The position numbers and the translations under genes are program-made. A DNA stretch of 64,000 nt from an uncultured Gammaproteobacteria bacterium (GTDB taxonomy: Bacteria > Pseudomonadota > Gammaproteobacteria > Arenicellales > Poriferihabitantaceae): assembly GCA_947259885.1 (NCBI GenBank), contig CAMYNW010000007.1, forward strand, positions 124,001-188,000, read 5' to 3'. How positions within the stretch are numbered: position 1 is the first letter of the stretch; each line of letters starts with the position of its first letter. Positions 44,085 through 52,159 of the stretch are shown in pieces. The notes under the pieces were generated by a model. That model had not been told where the DNA came from. It saw only the letters and a program-made list of their open reading frames with translations, and made no database searches.

Positions 44085-44134
44085 AGCCTACCCACAAAAC
44101 TCGATCTTCGAAATCAACGCCAGCAAATCCAACC

Positions 44135-44608
44135 ATGTCCGACATCATTCATCCCCACCTTACACCCAAGAAAATATACTTGAAAGACGCTTCGTTCGAA
44201 TCACCGGGTTCACCTGGCGTATTCCAGCAGGCAACGATAAATCCGGAAATTGAAATGAATCTGGACATCAGCAATACCGCTATTGACGACGACGGCAGGT
44301 ATTTTGAAGTCGTGCTGCAAGTCACGGCAACCGCTACCCAGGACGGCGCTTCAGTGTTTCTTGTGGAAGTCCGGCAAGCCGGCGTATTTGAGATAACTGC
44401 TGACGACGATAAACAAAAAGAACTGTTGGTACAAATTGGCTGTCCACATATGTTGCTTCCATTCGCTAGAGAAGAAATAGCAAGTCTTGTCTCTAAAGGT
44501 GGATTTCCTCAGATGCTGATTTCCCCGGTCAATTTCGAGGGTGTTTATCGCAAAAAGCTTGAACAAGAAACTCCTGAATCAGCAGCTTCACCAGCAGAAA
44601 CCCATTGA
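44135..44608 (+). CDS. secB: Protein-export chaperone SecB
   Basis: 157 residues with the SecB core (IYLKDASFESPGSPGVF, FEVVLQVTATA, GVFEI, CPHMLLPFAREEIASLVSKGGFPQMLISPVNFEGVY). The tetrameric chaperone keeps precursors unfolded and hands them to SecA. Its stop overlaps the TTG start of gpsA. Confidence 0.97.
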   Translation: MSDIIHPHLTPKKIYLKDASFESPGSPGVFQQATINPEIEMNLDISNTAIDDDGRYFEVVLQVTATATQDGASVFLVEVRQAGVFEITADDDKQKELLVQIGCPHMLLPFAREEIASLVSKGGFPQMLISPVNFEGVYRKKLEQETPESAASPAETH

Positions 44609-45630
44609 CGAAAAATTCCGGTTCCAGTATTTCGGTAATCGGAGCCGGGTCGTGGGGCACAGCGCTGGCAATATTGCTTACCAGGAATCTTGATTCAGTT
44701 AAACTTTGGGGACGTAATAGCTTTAAAGAGTTATCACTAAACCGATGTAATAGACGTTATCTGCCAGATATACCTTTCCCCCAGAACCTTGAAATCAGCA
44801 AGGAGTTTGATGAGCTAATTGATCCTTCGCTTAATATTCTTGTCGTGGTACCGAGTCATGCATTTAGAGAAACTGTCGAAAACCTGCGGGACTCAATTAC
44901 CGACCAAGGATTGGACCCCGAAAAGACAACGATAATTTGGGGAACCAAAGGATTTGACCCGGGTTCTGGAGCCTTGTTAAGTGACGTTGTGTCTGAAATT
45001 TTTCCTACAAATCGAGCTTACGGCGCAATTTCAGGACCCAGCTTTGCGACTGAAACAGCCGCTGGCTTACCCACAGGATTAACCCTAGCTTGCCGCACAC
45101 GGCAGAATGCCGAGAGGCTGGCACATTGGTTTCGTACTCCGACCACCAGGGTCTACTTCAGTAATGACTTGGTGGGTGTTCAGATTGGAGGCGCGGTTAA
45201 AAACGTCATGGCTATTGCGACCGGTATCAGCGATGGGCTGGGGTATGGCGCTAACGCACGCGCTGCACTGATCACTCGCGGACTTGCGGAGATGACCCGG
45301 CTTGGCCGCGCGATGGGCGGCCAGACAGAAACATTTAACGGACTGACCGGTGTTGGTGACCTTATATTGACTTGTACCGACAATCAGTCAAGAAATCGGC
45401 GCTTCGGCCTAGGCATCGGTGCGGGACGACCCGCTGACGAAGTCGTTGAAGAAATTGGGCAGGAAATTGAAGGTATCCAGACTACAAAAGAAGTGTTTAA
45501 CAAAGCGAAAGAGATGGATATTGAAATGCCGATCACCGAGCAGGTCTACCAGGTTCTCTATCATGATCTTTCACCGGATGTTGCTGTGCGTCATCTTCTC
45601 AGACGTGAACCACGTGCAGAAGAAGGTTAA
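44605..45630 (+). CDS. gpsA: NAD(P)H-dependent glycerol-3-phosphate dehydrogenase
   Basis: 341 residues from TTG 44605 (TTGA overlap with secB). GAGSWGTALA nucleotide motif near the N-terminus, then KGF, ISGPSFATE and the catalytic Lys in GGAVKNVMAIATGISDG. It makes sn-glycerol-3-phosphate for phospholipids. The last codons converge on trmL. Confidence 0.96.
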   Translation: MTKNSGSSISVIGAGSWGTALAILLTRNLDSVKLWGRNSFKELSLNRCNRRYLPDIPFPQNLEISKEFDELIDPSLNILVVVPSHAFRETVENLRDSITDQGLDPEKTTIIWGTKGFDPGSGALLSDVVSEIFPTNRAYGAISGPSFATETAAGLPTGLTLACRTRQNAERLAHWFRTPTTRVYFSNDLVGVQIGGAVKNVMAIATGISDGLGYGANARAALITRGLAEMTRLGRAMGGQTETFNGLTGVGDLILTCTDNQSRNRRFGLGIGAGRPADEVVEEIGQEIEGIQTTKEVFNKAKEMDIEMPITEQVYQVLYHDLSPDVAVRHLLRREPRAEEG

Positions 45631-45657
45631 CTGCTTCTTTTATTCATAGTACTGATA

Positions 45658-46128
45658 TCAATAGCTTCTCTTTGATCCTGCAAAGCCCTGCTGACGCCAC
45701 GCCTCGTACACGGCAATCGCCACGCAATTTGACAAATTAAGGCTCCGATTTTCAGCCTGCATAGGTATAAACAATTTACACTCTGGATCTAACTGATCTT
45801 GTAATTCATCTGGCAAACCACGTGTTTCCGAGCCGAACAACAGCGCATCATCGGGCTGAAATTTGAAGTCAGTATATGATCGTGCGTTACGCGTGGAAAA
45901 CGACACTAATCTAGCTCGAATATTGGAGGTAAATGTTAGCCAATCTTTCCATGTATTGACATGGGTTAGCTGGTGATAATCCAAACCGGCCCTGCGCATA
46001 TGCTTTTCATCCAAACTGAAGCCAAGAGGCTTGATCAAATGAAGGCTGCACCCGGTATTGGCACAGAGACGAATAATATTGCCAGTATTTGGTGGTATTT
46101 GTGGTTGATGTAATACGACTGAAAACAA
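45658..46128 (-). CDS. trmL: tRNA (cytidine/uridine-2'-O)-methyltransferase TrmL
   Basis: 156 residues, SPOUT family. [19 protein letters not shown] at the start, [10 protein letters not shown] in the knot and the C-terminal [16 protein letters not shown]. It 2'-O-methylates position 34 of leucine tRNAs. It sits two bases after hemJ and opposite gpsA. Confidence 0.96.
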   Translation of the reverse strand: MFSVVLHQPQIPPNTGNIIRLCANTGCSLHLIKPLGFSLDEKHMRRAGLDYHQLTHVNTWKDWLTFTSNIRARLVSFSTRNARSYTDFKFQPDDALLFGSETRGLPDELQDQLDPECKLFIPMQAENRSLNLSNCVAIAVYEAWRQQGFAGSKRSY

Positions 46129-46130
46129 TG

Positions 46131-46550
46131 CTATGAAGGCTTCAACGTCACCAGCAATATAATTCCCACCAAGCCCAGAACTGGCAATTCATTCATGAGT
46201 CGGTAAAAGATATGACTTCGTTTATTTCTATCTTCACGGAACGCTCTCAAAGCCTGCAGGCACCACCCATGATAAATCACAAGTAATACCACCAAAACAA
46301 GCTTCCACATCAGCCATTGTCCGCTAAAACCAAAGCCAAGCCACAACCAGATTCCCAGCACCAATGTGATAATACCCCCTGGGGTCATGATCCCAAAGAA
46401 AAGCTTTCTTTCCATCACTTTAAAACGCTCATTGCTGACCTCGTCTTCGCTCATTGCGTGATAGACGAATAGCCTTGGAAGGTAGAACAGGCCTGCAAAC
46501 CAGGTCACCATAAAAATTATATGAAAAGCTTTAATCCAGAGCATATGCAA
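46131..46550 (-). CDS. hemJ: Protoporphyrinogen IX oxidase HemJ
   Basis: 139 residues, four membrane helices. [27 protein letters not shown] and the [17 protein letters not shown] block are the HemJ signature, with the conserved His and Lys residues. It oxidises protoporphyrinogen IX to protoporphyrin IX with quinone as likely acceptor. Together with hemW it shows a full interest in haem in this genome. No partner gene but trmL is nearby. Confidence 0.92.
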   Translation of the reverse strand: MHMLWIKAFHIIFMVTWFAGLFYLPRLFVYHAMSEDEVSNERFKVMERKLFFGIMTPGGIITLVLGIWLWLGFGFSGQWLMWKLVLVVLLVIYHGWCLQALRAFREDRNKRSHIFYRLMNELPVLGLVGIILLVTLKPS

Positions 46551-46723
46551 CAGAAATGAAGTACATATCAGATTCTAGCAGTGGCCTGTGGCGCTATGAC
46601 AGGCGCTGCTTCAGATGTCCGGTTTCAAATTCCACGAGTTATCTTTCGCCAGACTCCCAGTAATATTCAAAGTGTACAGTAATAATATGTAAGCATTGCT
46701 GCTGACCTTCAGTCGGTTGCAGT

Positions 46724-46781
46724 TTAGTGGGCGGCTCGGAAAATACCGCTTTTTCGCATCCTTGCGACCGCGGTATACCGG
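46724..46781. repeat. Hairpin-bearing repeat, copy 1 (58 bp)
   Basis: This 58-bp unit recurs at 46874-46931 with only two differences (46733 G versus A; 46751 T versus C). Each copy can fold into a nested hairpin, ATACCGC/GCGGTAT enclosing TCGCA/TGCGA, and has the palindrome CGGTATACCG. Confidence 0.85.
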
Positions 46782-46798
46782 ATGTGGGAAGTTACTCA

Positions 46799-46850
46799 AG
46801 TGCTTCACTTAAGTTTATTGGTTAGTGGGCAGCTCGGAAAATACCGCTCT
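46799..46850. repeat. 52-bp tandem direct repeat, unit 1
   Basis: Identical to the following 52 bp (46851-46902). It starts AGTGCTTCACTTAAG and ends AAATACCGCTCT, so its right part is the left part of the hairpin repeat. Confidence 0.9.
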
Positions 46851-46902
46851 AGTGCTTCACTTAAGTTTATTGGTTAGTGGGCAGCTCGGAAAATACCGCT
46901 CT
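46851..46902. repeat. 52-bp tandem direct repeat, unit 2
   Basis: Perfect copy of 46799-46850, with the next base running into the second hairpin repeat. The duplication looks recent because no base differs. Confidence 0.9.
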
Positions 46903-46931
46903 TTCGCATCCTTGCGACCGCGGTATACCGG
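46874..46931. repeat. Hairpin-bearing repeat, copy 2 (58 bp)
   Basis: Second copy of the unit at 46724-46781, joined on the left to the 52-bp tandem repeat. It is followed by GGCCATCCTGGCC, itself a short hairpin, and by the terminator at 46944. Confidence 0.85.
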
Positions 46932-46943
46932 CCATCCTGGCCA

Positions 46944-46971
46944 TAAAAAAAGGCCCTCGGGAGAGGGCCTC
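46944..46971 (-). terminator. Rho-independent terminator of the DUF1127 gene
   Basis: On the minus strand GAGGCCCTC-TCCC-GAGGGCCT is followed by seven T. It lies 32 bases after the DUF1127 stop, in the right orientation. Confidence 0.9.
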
Positions 46972-47002
46972 AATAAACACCAATGGAGGAATAAAACTGG
47001 TC

Positions 47003-47290
47003 TTAAGCGGCTGCCTTGTGCAACGGATCAACCGCCGCTTCAAAAATTGTCTCTGGCTTAACGGCCTTCAAATCGGAGAAATCGCCATGACGGTTAACCA
47101 CATCAGAGATTTGGAAGCGCTCGATTCCGAGATCGCGTAACAACGAATCTGACATTGCGTTAAGTTCTCGAATAGCAAGTCGTCGCTGATTCCAAGCCGA
47201 CAGTTTGTGCCACATGCGGATCGCGATATTTCGCCGAAACGCGCCCTTTACAACATTTCTCGATTGAGACATCTGTGCAATATTATTCAT
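47003..47290 (-). CDS. DUF1127 (YjiS-like) small protein
   Basis: 95 residues. The central motif MWHKLSAWNQRRLAIREL followed by MSDSLLRDLGI is the DUF1127 signature. Small basic proteins of this family are unusual and may act in RNA or phosphate-related regulation in alphaproteobacteria; the role here is not known. A terminator follows, and a LysR-type regulator is divergent with a strong dyad between them, so the regulator may control it. Confidence 0.9.
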   Translation of the reverse strand: MNNIAQMSQSRNVVKGAFRRNIAIRMWHKLSAWNQRRLAIRELNAMSDSLLRDLGIERFQISDVVNRHGDFSDLKAVKPETIFEAAVDPLHKAAA

Positions 47291-47421
47291 GGTTATAATG
47301 TAGCTTGAACTTGTGTCAGCAATAATGTGAAAATCGCTAGTGCGCCTACATATGCGACGCCCACCCGTATAAATATACTATTCATTTGTCGCATTTCTCC
47401 TAAAAAAATAGTCAGTTAGTT

Positions 47422-47450
47422 CAAAGGAAGTGATATACACTGCTCCTTTG
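47422..47450. promoter_or_regulatory. Dyad symmetry between the DUF1127 gene and the LysR-type gene
   Basis: CAAAGGA-AGTG-ATATA-CACT-GC-TCCTTTG: an 11-pair inverted repeat with a two-base bulge, in the 287-base divergent intergenic region. It could be an operator of the LysR-type regulator or a hairpin in its leader. The rest of the region has nothing else I can name. Confidence 0.5.
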
Positions 47451-47577
47451 CGAATGTGGAATATATGCACCTTAACAAACAATTTCAAACGATAGATTCT
47501 CATCCAATTCATGAGTATTTATTCATGTATGAATTAGGCCAATATTCCAAACGAACCTGTCGTCTCAGGCCTACCTG

Positions 47578-48558
47578 ATGGCAATAAGGTTTCCACCAAT
47601 TGCTGCACTTCGGGCGCTCGAGGCGGCCGCACGACATTTGAGCTACACTCGAGCAGCGGAAGAACTTCATGTCACCCAGAGTGCAATCAGCCATCAAATT
47701 CGCCATGCTGAAGAATTATGGGGGTTCAAGCTATTTGAAAAACGCGGCCGTAGGTTAGTACTCACGGAAGCAGGCCATGCGTTGGTGCCCGTAGTGCGAG
47801 ATTTTATACGTCGCATTACCAGCACTCTCGAGGACCTTTCTGAAATCACCGAGGGGCCCTCTGCCCTTAGGGTGACTCTATTACAGTCTTTCGCGTTTAA
47901 ATGGTTGGTGCCGAGGCTGGGGCACTTCAACCACGACTACCCGGATATTGACGTATGGATTTCTACATCAGATGAGCTGGTGGGGTTTGATCCCGAAAAC
48001 GCGGACGTTGGAATCAGGCTCGGTTACGGAAACTGGGGAGATCTATACGAGGAACTGCTGTTGACCGAATATGTATTTCCGGTTTGTAGCCCAATATTTC
48101 TGAAGGAGCACGTGGTCCCGTCCAAACCGCAAGACCTTCTGAATCTCCCACTTCTTCGGCGGAGCACCATTGATATCCTGCCTCGCTGGCGAGACTGGTT
48201 TCGCGACGCCGGGGTAATCGTGAAGAAGATGCCTAGCGGCACTAAGTTTCCCCAAACCAGCCTGGCCCTGCAGGCAGCGATAGATCATCAGGGCATTGCA
48301 CTGGCCCGGAGCGCCCATGTTCTTGACGATATCAACGCCGGCCGTCTAGTGACTTTGTTTCCGGAAATATTAAGCCGCTCAAATGTTTCTTATTTCTTTG
48401 TTTGCGCTCCTGGGCGTGAAAATGAATCCCAGATCGCCGCCTTTCGTCATTGGCTGGCTGCAGAAGCCCAGGAATCCCAGCAGGAATTCGACCAGATGGT
48501 GTTGTCCCACCAACAGAATTTGTTTTCAGACACAGAGCATGACCGAGGCGGTGATTAG
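47578..48558 (+). CDS. LysR-type transcriptional regulator (GcvA-like)
   Basis: 326 residues. N-terminal HTH (about 8-65: LRALEAAARHLSYTRAAEELHVTQSAISHQIR), the linker helix, and a substrate-binding domain with GIALARSAHVLDDINAGRLV at the end, like GcvA/AmpR-type regulators. The ligand is unknown. It lies divergent from the DUF1127 gene, with the dyad at 47422-47450 between them; LysR-type proteins usually control a divergent neighbour. Confidence 0.9.
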   Translation: MAIRFPPIAALRALEAAARHLSYTRAAEELHVTQSAISHQIRHAEELWGFKLFEKRGRRLVLTEAGHALVPVVRDFIRRITSTLEDLSEITEGPSALRVTLLQSFAFKWLVPRLGHFNHDYPDIDVWISTSDELVGFDPENADVGIRLGYGNWGDLYEELLLTEYVFPVCSPIFLKEHVVPSKPQDLLNLPLLRRSTIDILPRWRDWFRDAGVIVKKMPSGTKFPQTSLALQAAIDHQGIALARSAHVLDDINAGRLVTLFPEILSRSNVSYFFVCAPGRENESQIAAFRHWLAAEAQESQQEFDQMVLSHQQNLFSDTEHDRGGD

Positions 48559-48731
48559 AACTTCTGTGCCATCAACTTAATCGCCTCAGCCAGATCAATT
48601 CTGGTTCGATCTGTGCGTGGACTGGTAATTGGATCAGACAGCGTCGCAATAAAGAATCTTCGAAGTATCTGACCAGTGGGATACCTAGTCGAAAAGTTAG
48701 AGCCAGCAAAAGAAATAAGTAGGATATACAT
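48555..48731 (-). CDS. Short hypothetical ORF, possibly a gene remnant
   Basis: 58 codons from ATG 48731 to TAA 48555-48557, overlapping the LysR stop. The end TRIDLAEAIKLMAQKF looks protein-like, but the start has no clear ribosome site and no family is known. It occupies the only 200-base gap between the LysR gene and the heptosyltransferase. Confidence 0.25.
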   Translation of the reverse strand: MYILLISFAGSNFSTRYPTGQILRRFFIATLSDPITSPRTDRTRIDLAEAIKLMAQKF

Positions 48732-48759
48732 CAGTTGCGCTAAGCGCTTCGAACATTAA

Positions 48760-49761
48760 TCATCTGTCTACTAAGATCTCCTGAATCTTTTGTTCAATGC
48801 TTTCGACGGTAATTTTCGCAAGACAACGTCGTGAGCAATCCCTGCGGTCACACTTACGACAGTCCGGCGCCCGCACCACATACCCAAGACCCTCTGGAGG
48901 ACCAACCCTCGCCTCGTCAGTAGGGCCAAATAGCGCCACCACCTCGGTTTTGCAGGCAACCGCAACATGCATTGGGAAACTGTCGCCTGTCAGCATCAGG
49001 GCCGCGCGGCGCACCAGTTCGGCAAATTCTAGAAGACTAAGCTTGCCCGCCAGACTAATAATTGAAGACTCGGGAGATCGCATCAAGGCCTGCTCTATCA
49101 AGGCTGCCCTTTCTGGAGCCCCGGTGAATAATACTAAGCGATCATTAGCAATACGTTTAGCAACCTGAAGAAAGAAGTCCAGTGGCCAGTCTTTCGAGGG
49201 CCAGCGAGAAAAAGGGCTGAATATAATGAAAGGTTTTCCGGCCGGATTAAACTTATCGAGGAGATTATCAATCTTTTCTACTTCATGTTCAGAGGTGGCA
49301 AACTCCATCGAGGTATCTATATTTTCGATGCCAGCAAGTCTCAGAACACCGTCCATTTCTCTGATCGCGTGAAGGTTCGATCGACGATAACCCTTGATTC
49401 CGGGCCACGCGCCTTTGATGAATTTTTGTTTGGCCCGAGCGCCATAAAGAAACACGGCAGATTTCGCTAAGCCTTGTAAATCGAACGCGAAGTCATACCA
49501 ATCTGACCGAACCTGAGACATAACATCATTCATGTGGCGGATACACCATACCGGCTCTCTGAACCAGTTATGTTTCACACGATAGCGATCTACAAGGATC
49601 ATTCTGTCGACCCAAGGATTGTGACGGTAAATATCCGCCGAACCAGTGGCGGTTAAAAGCACCAGCTCACATTCGGGCCAGGTTTGCTTAATTGCTCGAA
49701 CATGGCCGGTTGAATGCAGCACATCGCCCAGAGAAGTCTGTTTAATTACTAGAATTTTCAA
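48760..49761 (-). CDS. Family 9 glycosyltransferase (heptosyltransferase-like)
   Basis: 333 residues. KILVIKQTSLGDVLHSTGHVRAI is the ADP-heptose:LPS heptosyltransferase start, and LTGDSFPMHVAVACKTEVVALFGPT the family C-terminal site. C-terminal cysteine-rich DCRKCDRRDCSRRCLAKI is typical of some members. It adds heptose to the LPS inner core. It ends a four-gene envelope operon and overlaps the LpxL-like gene by four bases. Confidence 0.9.
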   Translation of the reverse strand: MKILVIKQTSLGDVLHSTGHVRAIKQTWPECELVLLTATGSADIYRHNPWVDRMILVDRYRVKHNWFREPVWCIRHMNDVMSQVRSDWYDFAFDLQGLAKSAVFLYGARAKQKFIKGAWPGIKGYRRSNLHAIREMDGVLRLAGIENIDTSMEFATSEHEVEKIDNLLDKFNPAGKPFIIFSPFSRWPSKDWPLDFFLQVAKRIANDRLVLFTGAPERAALIEQALMRSPESSIISLAGKLSLLEFAELVRRAALMLTGDSFPMHVAVACKTEVVALFGPTDEARVGPPEGLGYVVRAPDCRKCDRRDCSRRCLAKITVESIEQKIQEILVDR

Positions 49762-50738
49762 CTTCGCGCTACCGGATCATATGGACTATCGCTGCCGTCA
49801 GGCCGAGTTCGAAACCATCTGAAGGTCCACATATATTGTTCGGGGGCCTGTCCAATCATCTGCTCCATGGCCTGACTGATCGCAACAGCATCCGCTTCCG
49901 CATCCTTGCCATCGATATTCTCAAGTGGGGGAGAGATGGTGAAGACATATTTCCCTGTTTCCGGATTCAGTCGAGTGGCACAAGTTACGACCGCTGCTTT
50001 AGCAGACTTAGCCAATCTGCCAGGGGTGGTCAGATTAACTCGGGACACTCCAAAAAATGGGACAAAAACACGACCTGACTCCTGATCTCCAAGATCTTCA
50101 TCAGGCAATAGGATGCATTGGCGCCCATTGCGGAGCCCTCGTAACAGTGGTCTTAAACCGGTGCTGCGAGTCACCAAAATCGGATCTCCAGCATGGAGAT
50201 GCCTGCGGCCTCGTGCAATCTGCCAGGTCAACAACGGGCTCGACAACGGTTTCATCATCGATACCGAATCTCCCGCAAGGGTCAAAACATTTGCACTGAT
50301 TTCCAGAGTGGTCAGGTGCCAGGTCACAACTAATACATTCTGTTTTTGCACCAATTGCCTATGTGACTCAAACCCCTCCAGCGAGACCAACTTTCGTAAC
50401 CGACTTTCTGAACCCCATAGTGAAAGTCCCATATCGACCAATCCGCGCCCATGGCAACGAAAATGTTCTATGCAAAGTTGTTGTTGCTGTTGCGGATCAA
50501 GCTCAGGAAAACATAACGCTATGTTGACTTCCGCGATGCGCCGCCGCTTCTTATTACGCTTGCGAAACTGATCGCCGACCCAAGCACCCAGTCCCATCAC
50601 CCAAGTTCTTGGTAGAAACATCACCAGCCAGAGCAGACCCAATAGTATCCAAGTGCTCCAAAATTTTGGCCCTAGAAATCTCCACTGAAATTCAAGGCTG
50701 GGCTCTATACTAGGCTGGTCTTTATTTCTGGAAGGCAT
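49758..50738 (-). CDS. LpxL/HtrB-like lipid A acyltransferase
   Basis: 326 residues. N-terminal membrane helix, HX4E active site in VVTWHLTTLEI, and the DEDLGDQESGRVFVPFFGV block typical of late lipid A acyltransferases. It transfers a secondary acyl chain from acyl-ACP to a Kdo-lipid A precursor at the inner membrane. It lies two bases after the TIGR04282-type gene and is coupled to the heptosyltransferase. Confidence 0.92.
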   Translation of the reverse strand: MPSRNKDQPSIEPSLEFQWRFLGPKFWSTWILLGLLWLVMFLPRTWVMGLGAWVGDQFRKRNKKRRRIAEVNIALCFPELDPQQQQQLCIEHFRCHGRGLVDMGLSLWGSESRLRKLVSLEGFESHRQLVQKQNVLVVTWHLTTLEISANVLTLAGDSVSMMKPLSSPLLTWQIARGRRHLHAGDPILVTRSTGLRPLLRGLRNGRQCILLPDEDLGDQESGRVFVPFFGVSRVNLTTPGRLAKSAKAAVVTCATRLNPETGKYVFTISPPLENIDGKDAEADAVAISQAMEQMIGQAPEQYMWTFRWFRTRPDGSDSPYDPVARS

Positions 50739-50740
50739 CT

Positions 50741-51442
50741 CTAGTCATTCAAACTCACAGGATCAGGTTCTAAATTCGAAGCGCCCGAATTGGCGTCGAC
50801 ATACTTGGAATACCGAGAATCGTGAGCCGCGAGCCATTTGAGATCTTCCCAACGATCAATATCTCGAAGCATCGCCAACCTACGAAAACTGACGCCAACT
50901 TGCTTTGCTTGTCTGAACAATTGGTCCAACACTGTATCCCCGCCCCACTCAATTCCTTCAAATATCTCCTGTCGAAGCACGTGCAACCCGAGAAGATAGA
51001 ATCCTCCATCAATTGTGGGGCCTACAATATTCTCACCTTGCTGCATGGTTTCCCACGCATCGGTTAAAACCCTGCCGGTAATTTGTGGAATGTCACATCC
51101 CATCACTACAGCAGTACCCGATTCAGCGATACCATGACCCAGAGCCCCCAACATCCGGTCCCCGAGATTTGAACCCGTTTGTCTAATCACCTCACACCGA
51201 TAGTGATCTGAGATACTCATAAAGTGTGAGTTTTCCTGGTTGGGTGTCACACAAAGCAAAAACTTTCCTGGCCAGTAATTCGCTATTTTCTTTACTGATT
51301 GATGCAGCATTTGCACTGCCAGGGCAGCGCAGCCTTCTGAACCGAGTTGGGGTTGTAAGCGTGTTTTGACATTGCCCGGAACCGGTGCTTTGGCGAATAG
51401 ATACAGCGGTATAGACCTAGGATCAATCATGCTATTTTGCAT
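50741..51442 (-). CDS. TIGR04282-type (DUF2064) transferase
   Basis: 233 residues, GT-A-like. LFAKAPVPGNVKTRL near the start and VVMGCDIPQITGRVL, DGGFYLLGL in the core are the TIGR04282/DUF2064 marks. In arsenic-related clusters this family is called arsenosugar or rSAM/selenodomain-associated transferase 1. Neither ArsM nor ArsS-like rSAM genes are seen here, so an arsenosugar role is not supported. It overlaps the TIGR04283-type gene by 11 bases. Confidence 0.88.
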   Translation of the reverse strand: MQNSMIDPRSIPLYLFAKAPVPGNVKTRLQPQLGSEGCAALAVQMLHQSVKKIANYWPGKFLLCVTPNQENSHFMSISDHYRCEVIRQTGSNLGDRMLGALGHGIAESGTAVVMGCDIPQITGRVLTDAWETMQQGENIVGPTIDGGFYLLGLHVLRQEIFEGIEWGGDTVLDQLFRQAKQVGVSFRRLAMLRDIDRWEDLKWLAAHDSRYSKYVDANSGASNLEPDPVSLND

Positions 51443-52118
51443 CCTGATACATTAGCGCCAGTTTATCGGGATCGACGCCAAGTCGATAAAGCAAACGTAA
51501 TTTCCACATAAGAAGAATAGTTTTTAGAGTCCCTTGAGCTACCCAACGCCGTGCTGACGTAGTGACCGGTGTCTTTATTAAAGCCGGGGGCCATCGTAGT
51601 GATACACGACGGGAAAATTCAACATCTTCCATTAAGTCGATTTCAGCGAATCCCCCATGATTAATAAAAAACTTTTGCTCAACAAATATCGCCTGATCTC
51701 CCGTAGCGAGGTTGGTTAGTCTAGATCGCAGGTTGATCATAGTCTCGATAATTCGAAATTGAACCCCGGGATGGTCTAACCTCACATCGAACCTACCCCA
51801 TTTCGCCTTGGATAGTTGTTCATCAATCAGTTTGGAAACATTTTGCGGCAACTCGGTATCACTGTGCAGGAACAATAGAGTTTTGCACGTGCAGGATTCA
51901 GCGCCCAGATTCATCTGAACAGCACGCCCGCGACGGTTGCTCCTAATCACCGAGACCAGCTCAGATCGTTGAGCCTGTCTTAAAGCGTGTAACGATTCAT
52001 CCTGGTCGCTAGCATCAACAATAACAACCTCCCCTACGCCAGGTAAGCTGATCAGATGCTTCACGAGGGCGACTATCCTTCGCCCCTCATTTAATGTCGG
52101 AATAATGACAGAAAGCAA
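51432..52118 (-). CDS. TIGR04283-type family 2 glycosyltransferase
   Basis: 228 residues. SVIIPTLNEGRRIVALVKHL and GEVVIVDASDQDES, then GRAVQMNLGAESCTCKTLLFLHSDTELP: the TIGR04283 group (arsenosugar/rSAM-selenodomain transferase 2). It normally pairs with TIGR04282 as here. The operon continues with lpxL and a heptosyltransferase, so the pair may serve envelope rather than arsenic metabolism. Confidence 0.9.
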   Translation of the reverse strand: MLSVIIPTLNEGRRIVALVKHLISLPGVGEVVIVDASDQDESLHALRQAQRSELVSVIRSNRRGRAVQMNLGAESCTCKTLLFLHSDTELPQNVSKLIDEQLSKAKWGRFDVRLDHPGVQFRIIETMINLRSRLTNLATGDQAIFVEQKFFINHGGFAEIDLMEDVEFSRRVSLRWPPALIKTPVTTSARRWVAQGTLKTILLMWKLRLLYRLGVDPDKLALMYQDAK

Positions 52119-52159
52119 TAGTTCGTGCGGCCTAGCCTTTTACTGGAAGTTTGTTCCAG

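Noticed and set aside
46611..46808. 65-codon minus-strand ORF across the repeat cluster
   Set aside because: Its reading depends on the repeat unit, and it has no start signal; better explained as non-coding repeat.
46724..46931. CRISPR array
   Set aside because: Repeats are tandem or paired without unique spacers of regular length, and no cas genes are near.
50741..52118. Arsenosugar biosynthesis operon
   Set aside because: Only the two associated transferase families are present; the defining methyltransferase and radical SAM genes are not in the window.
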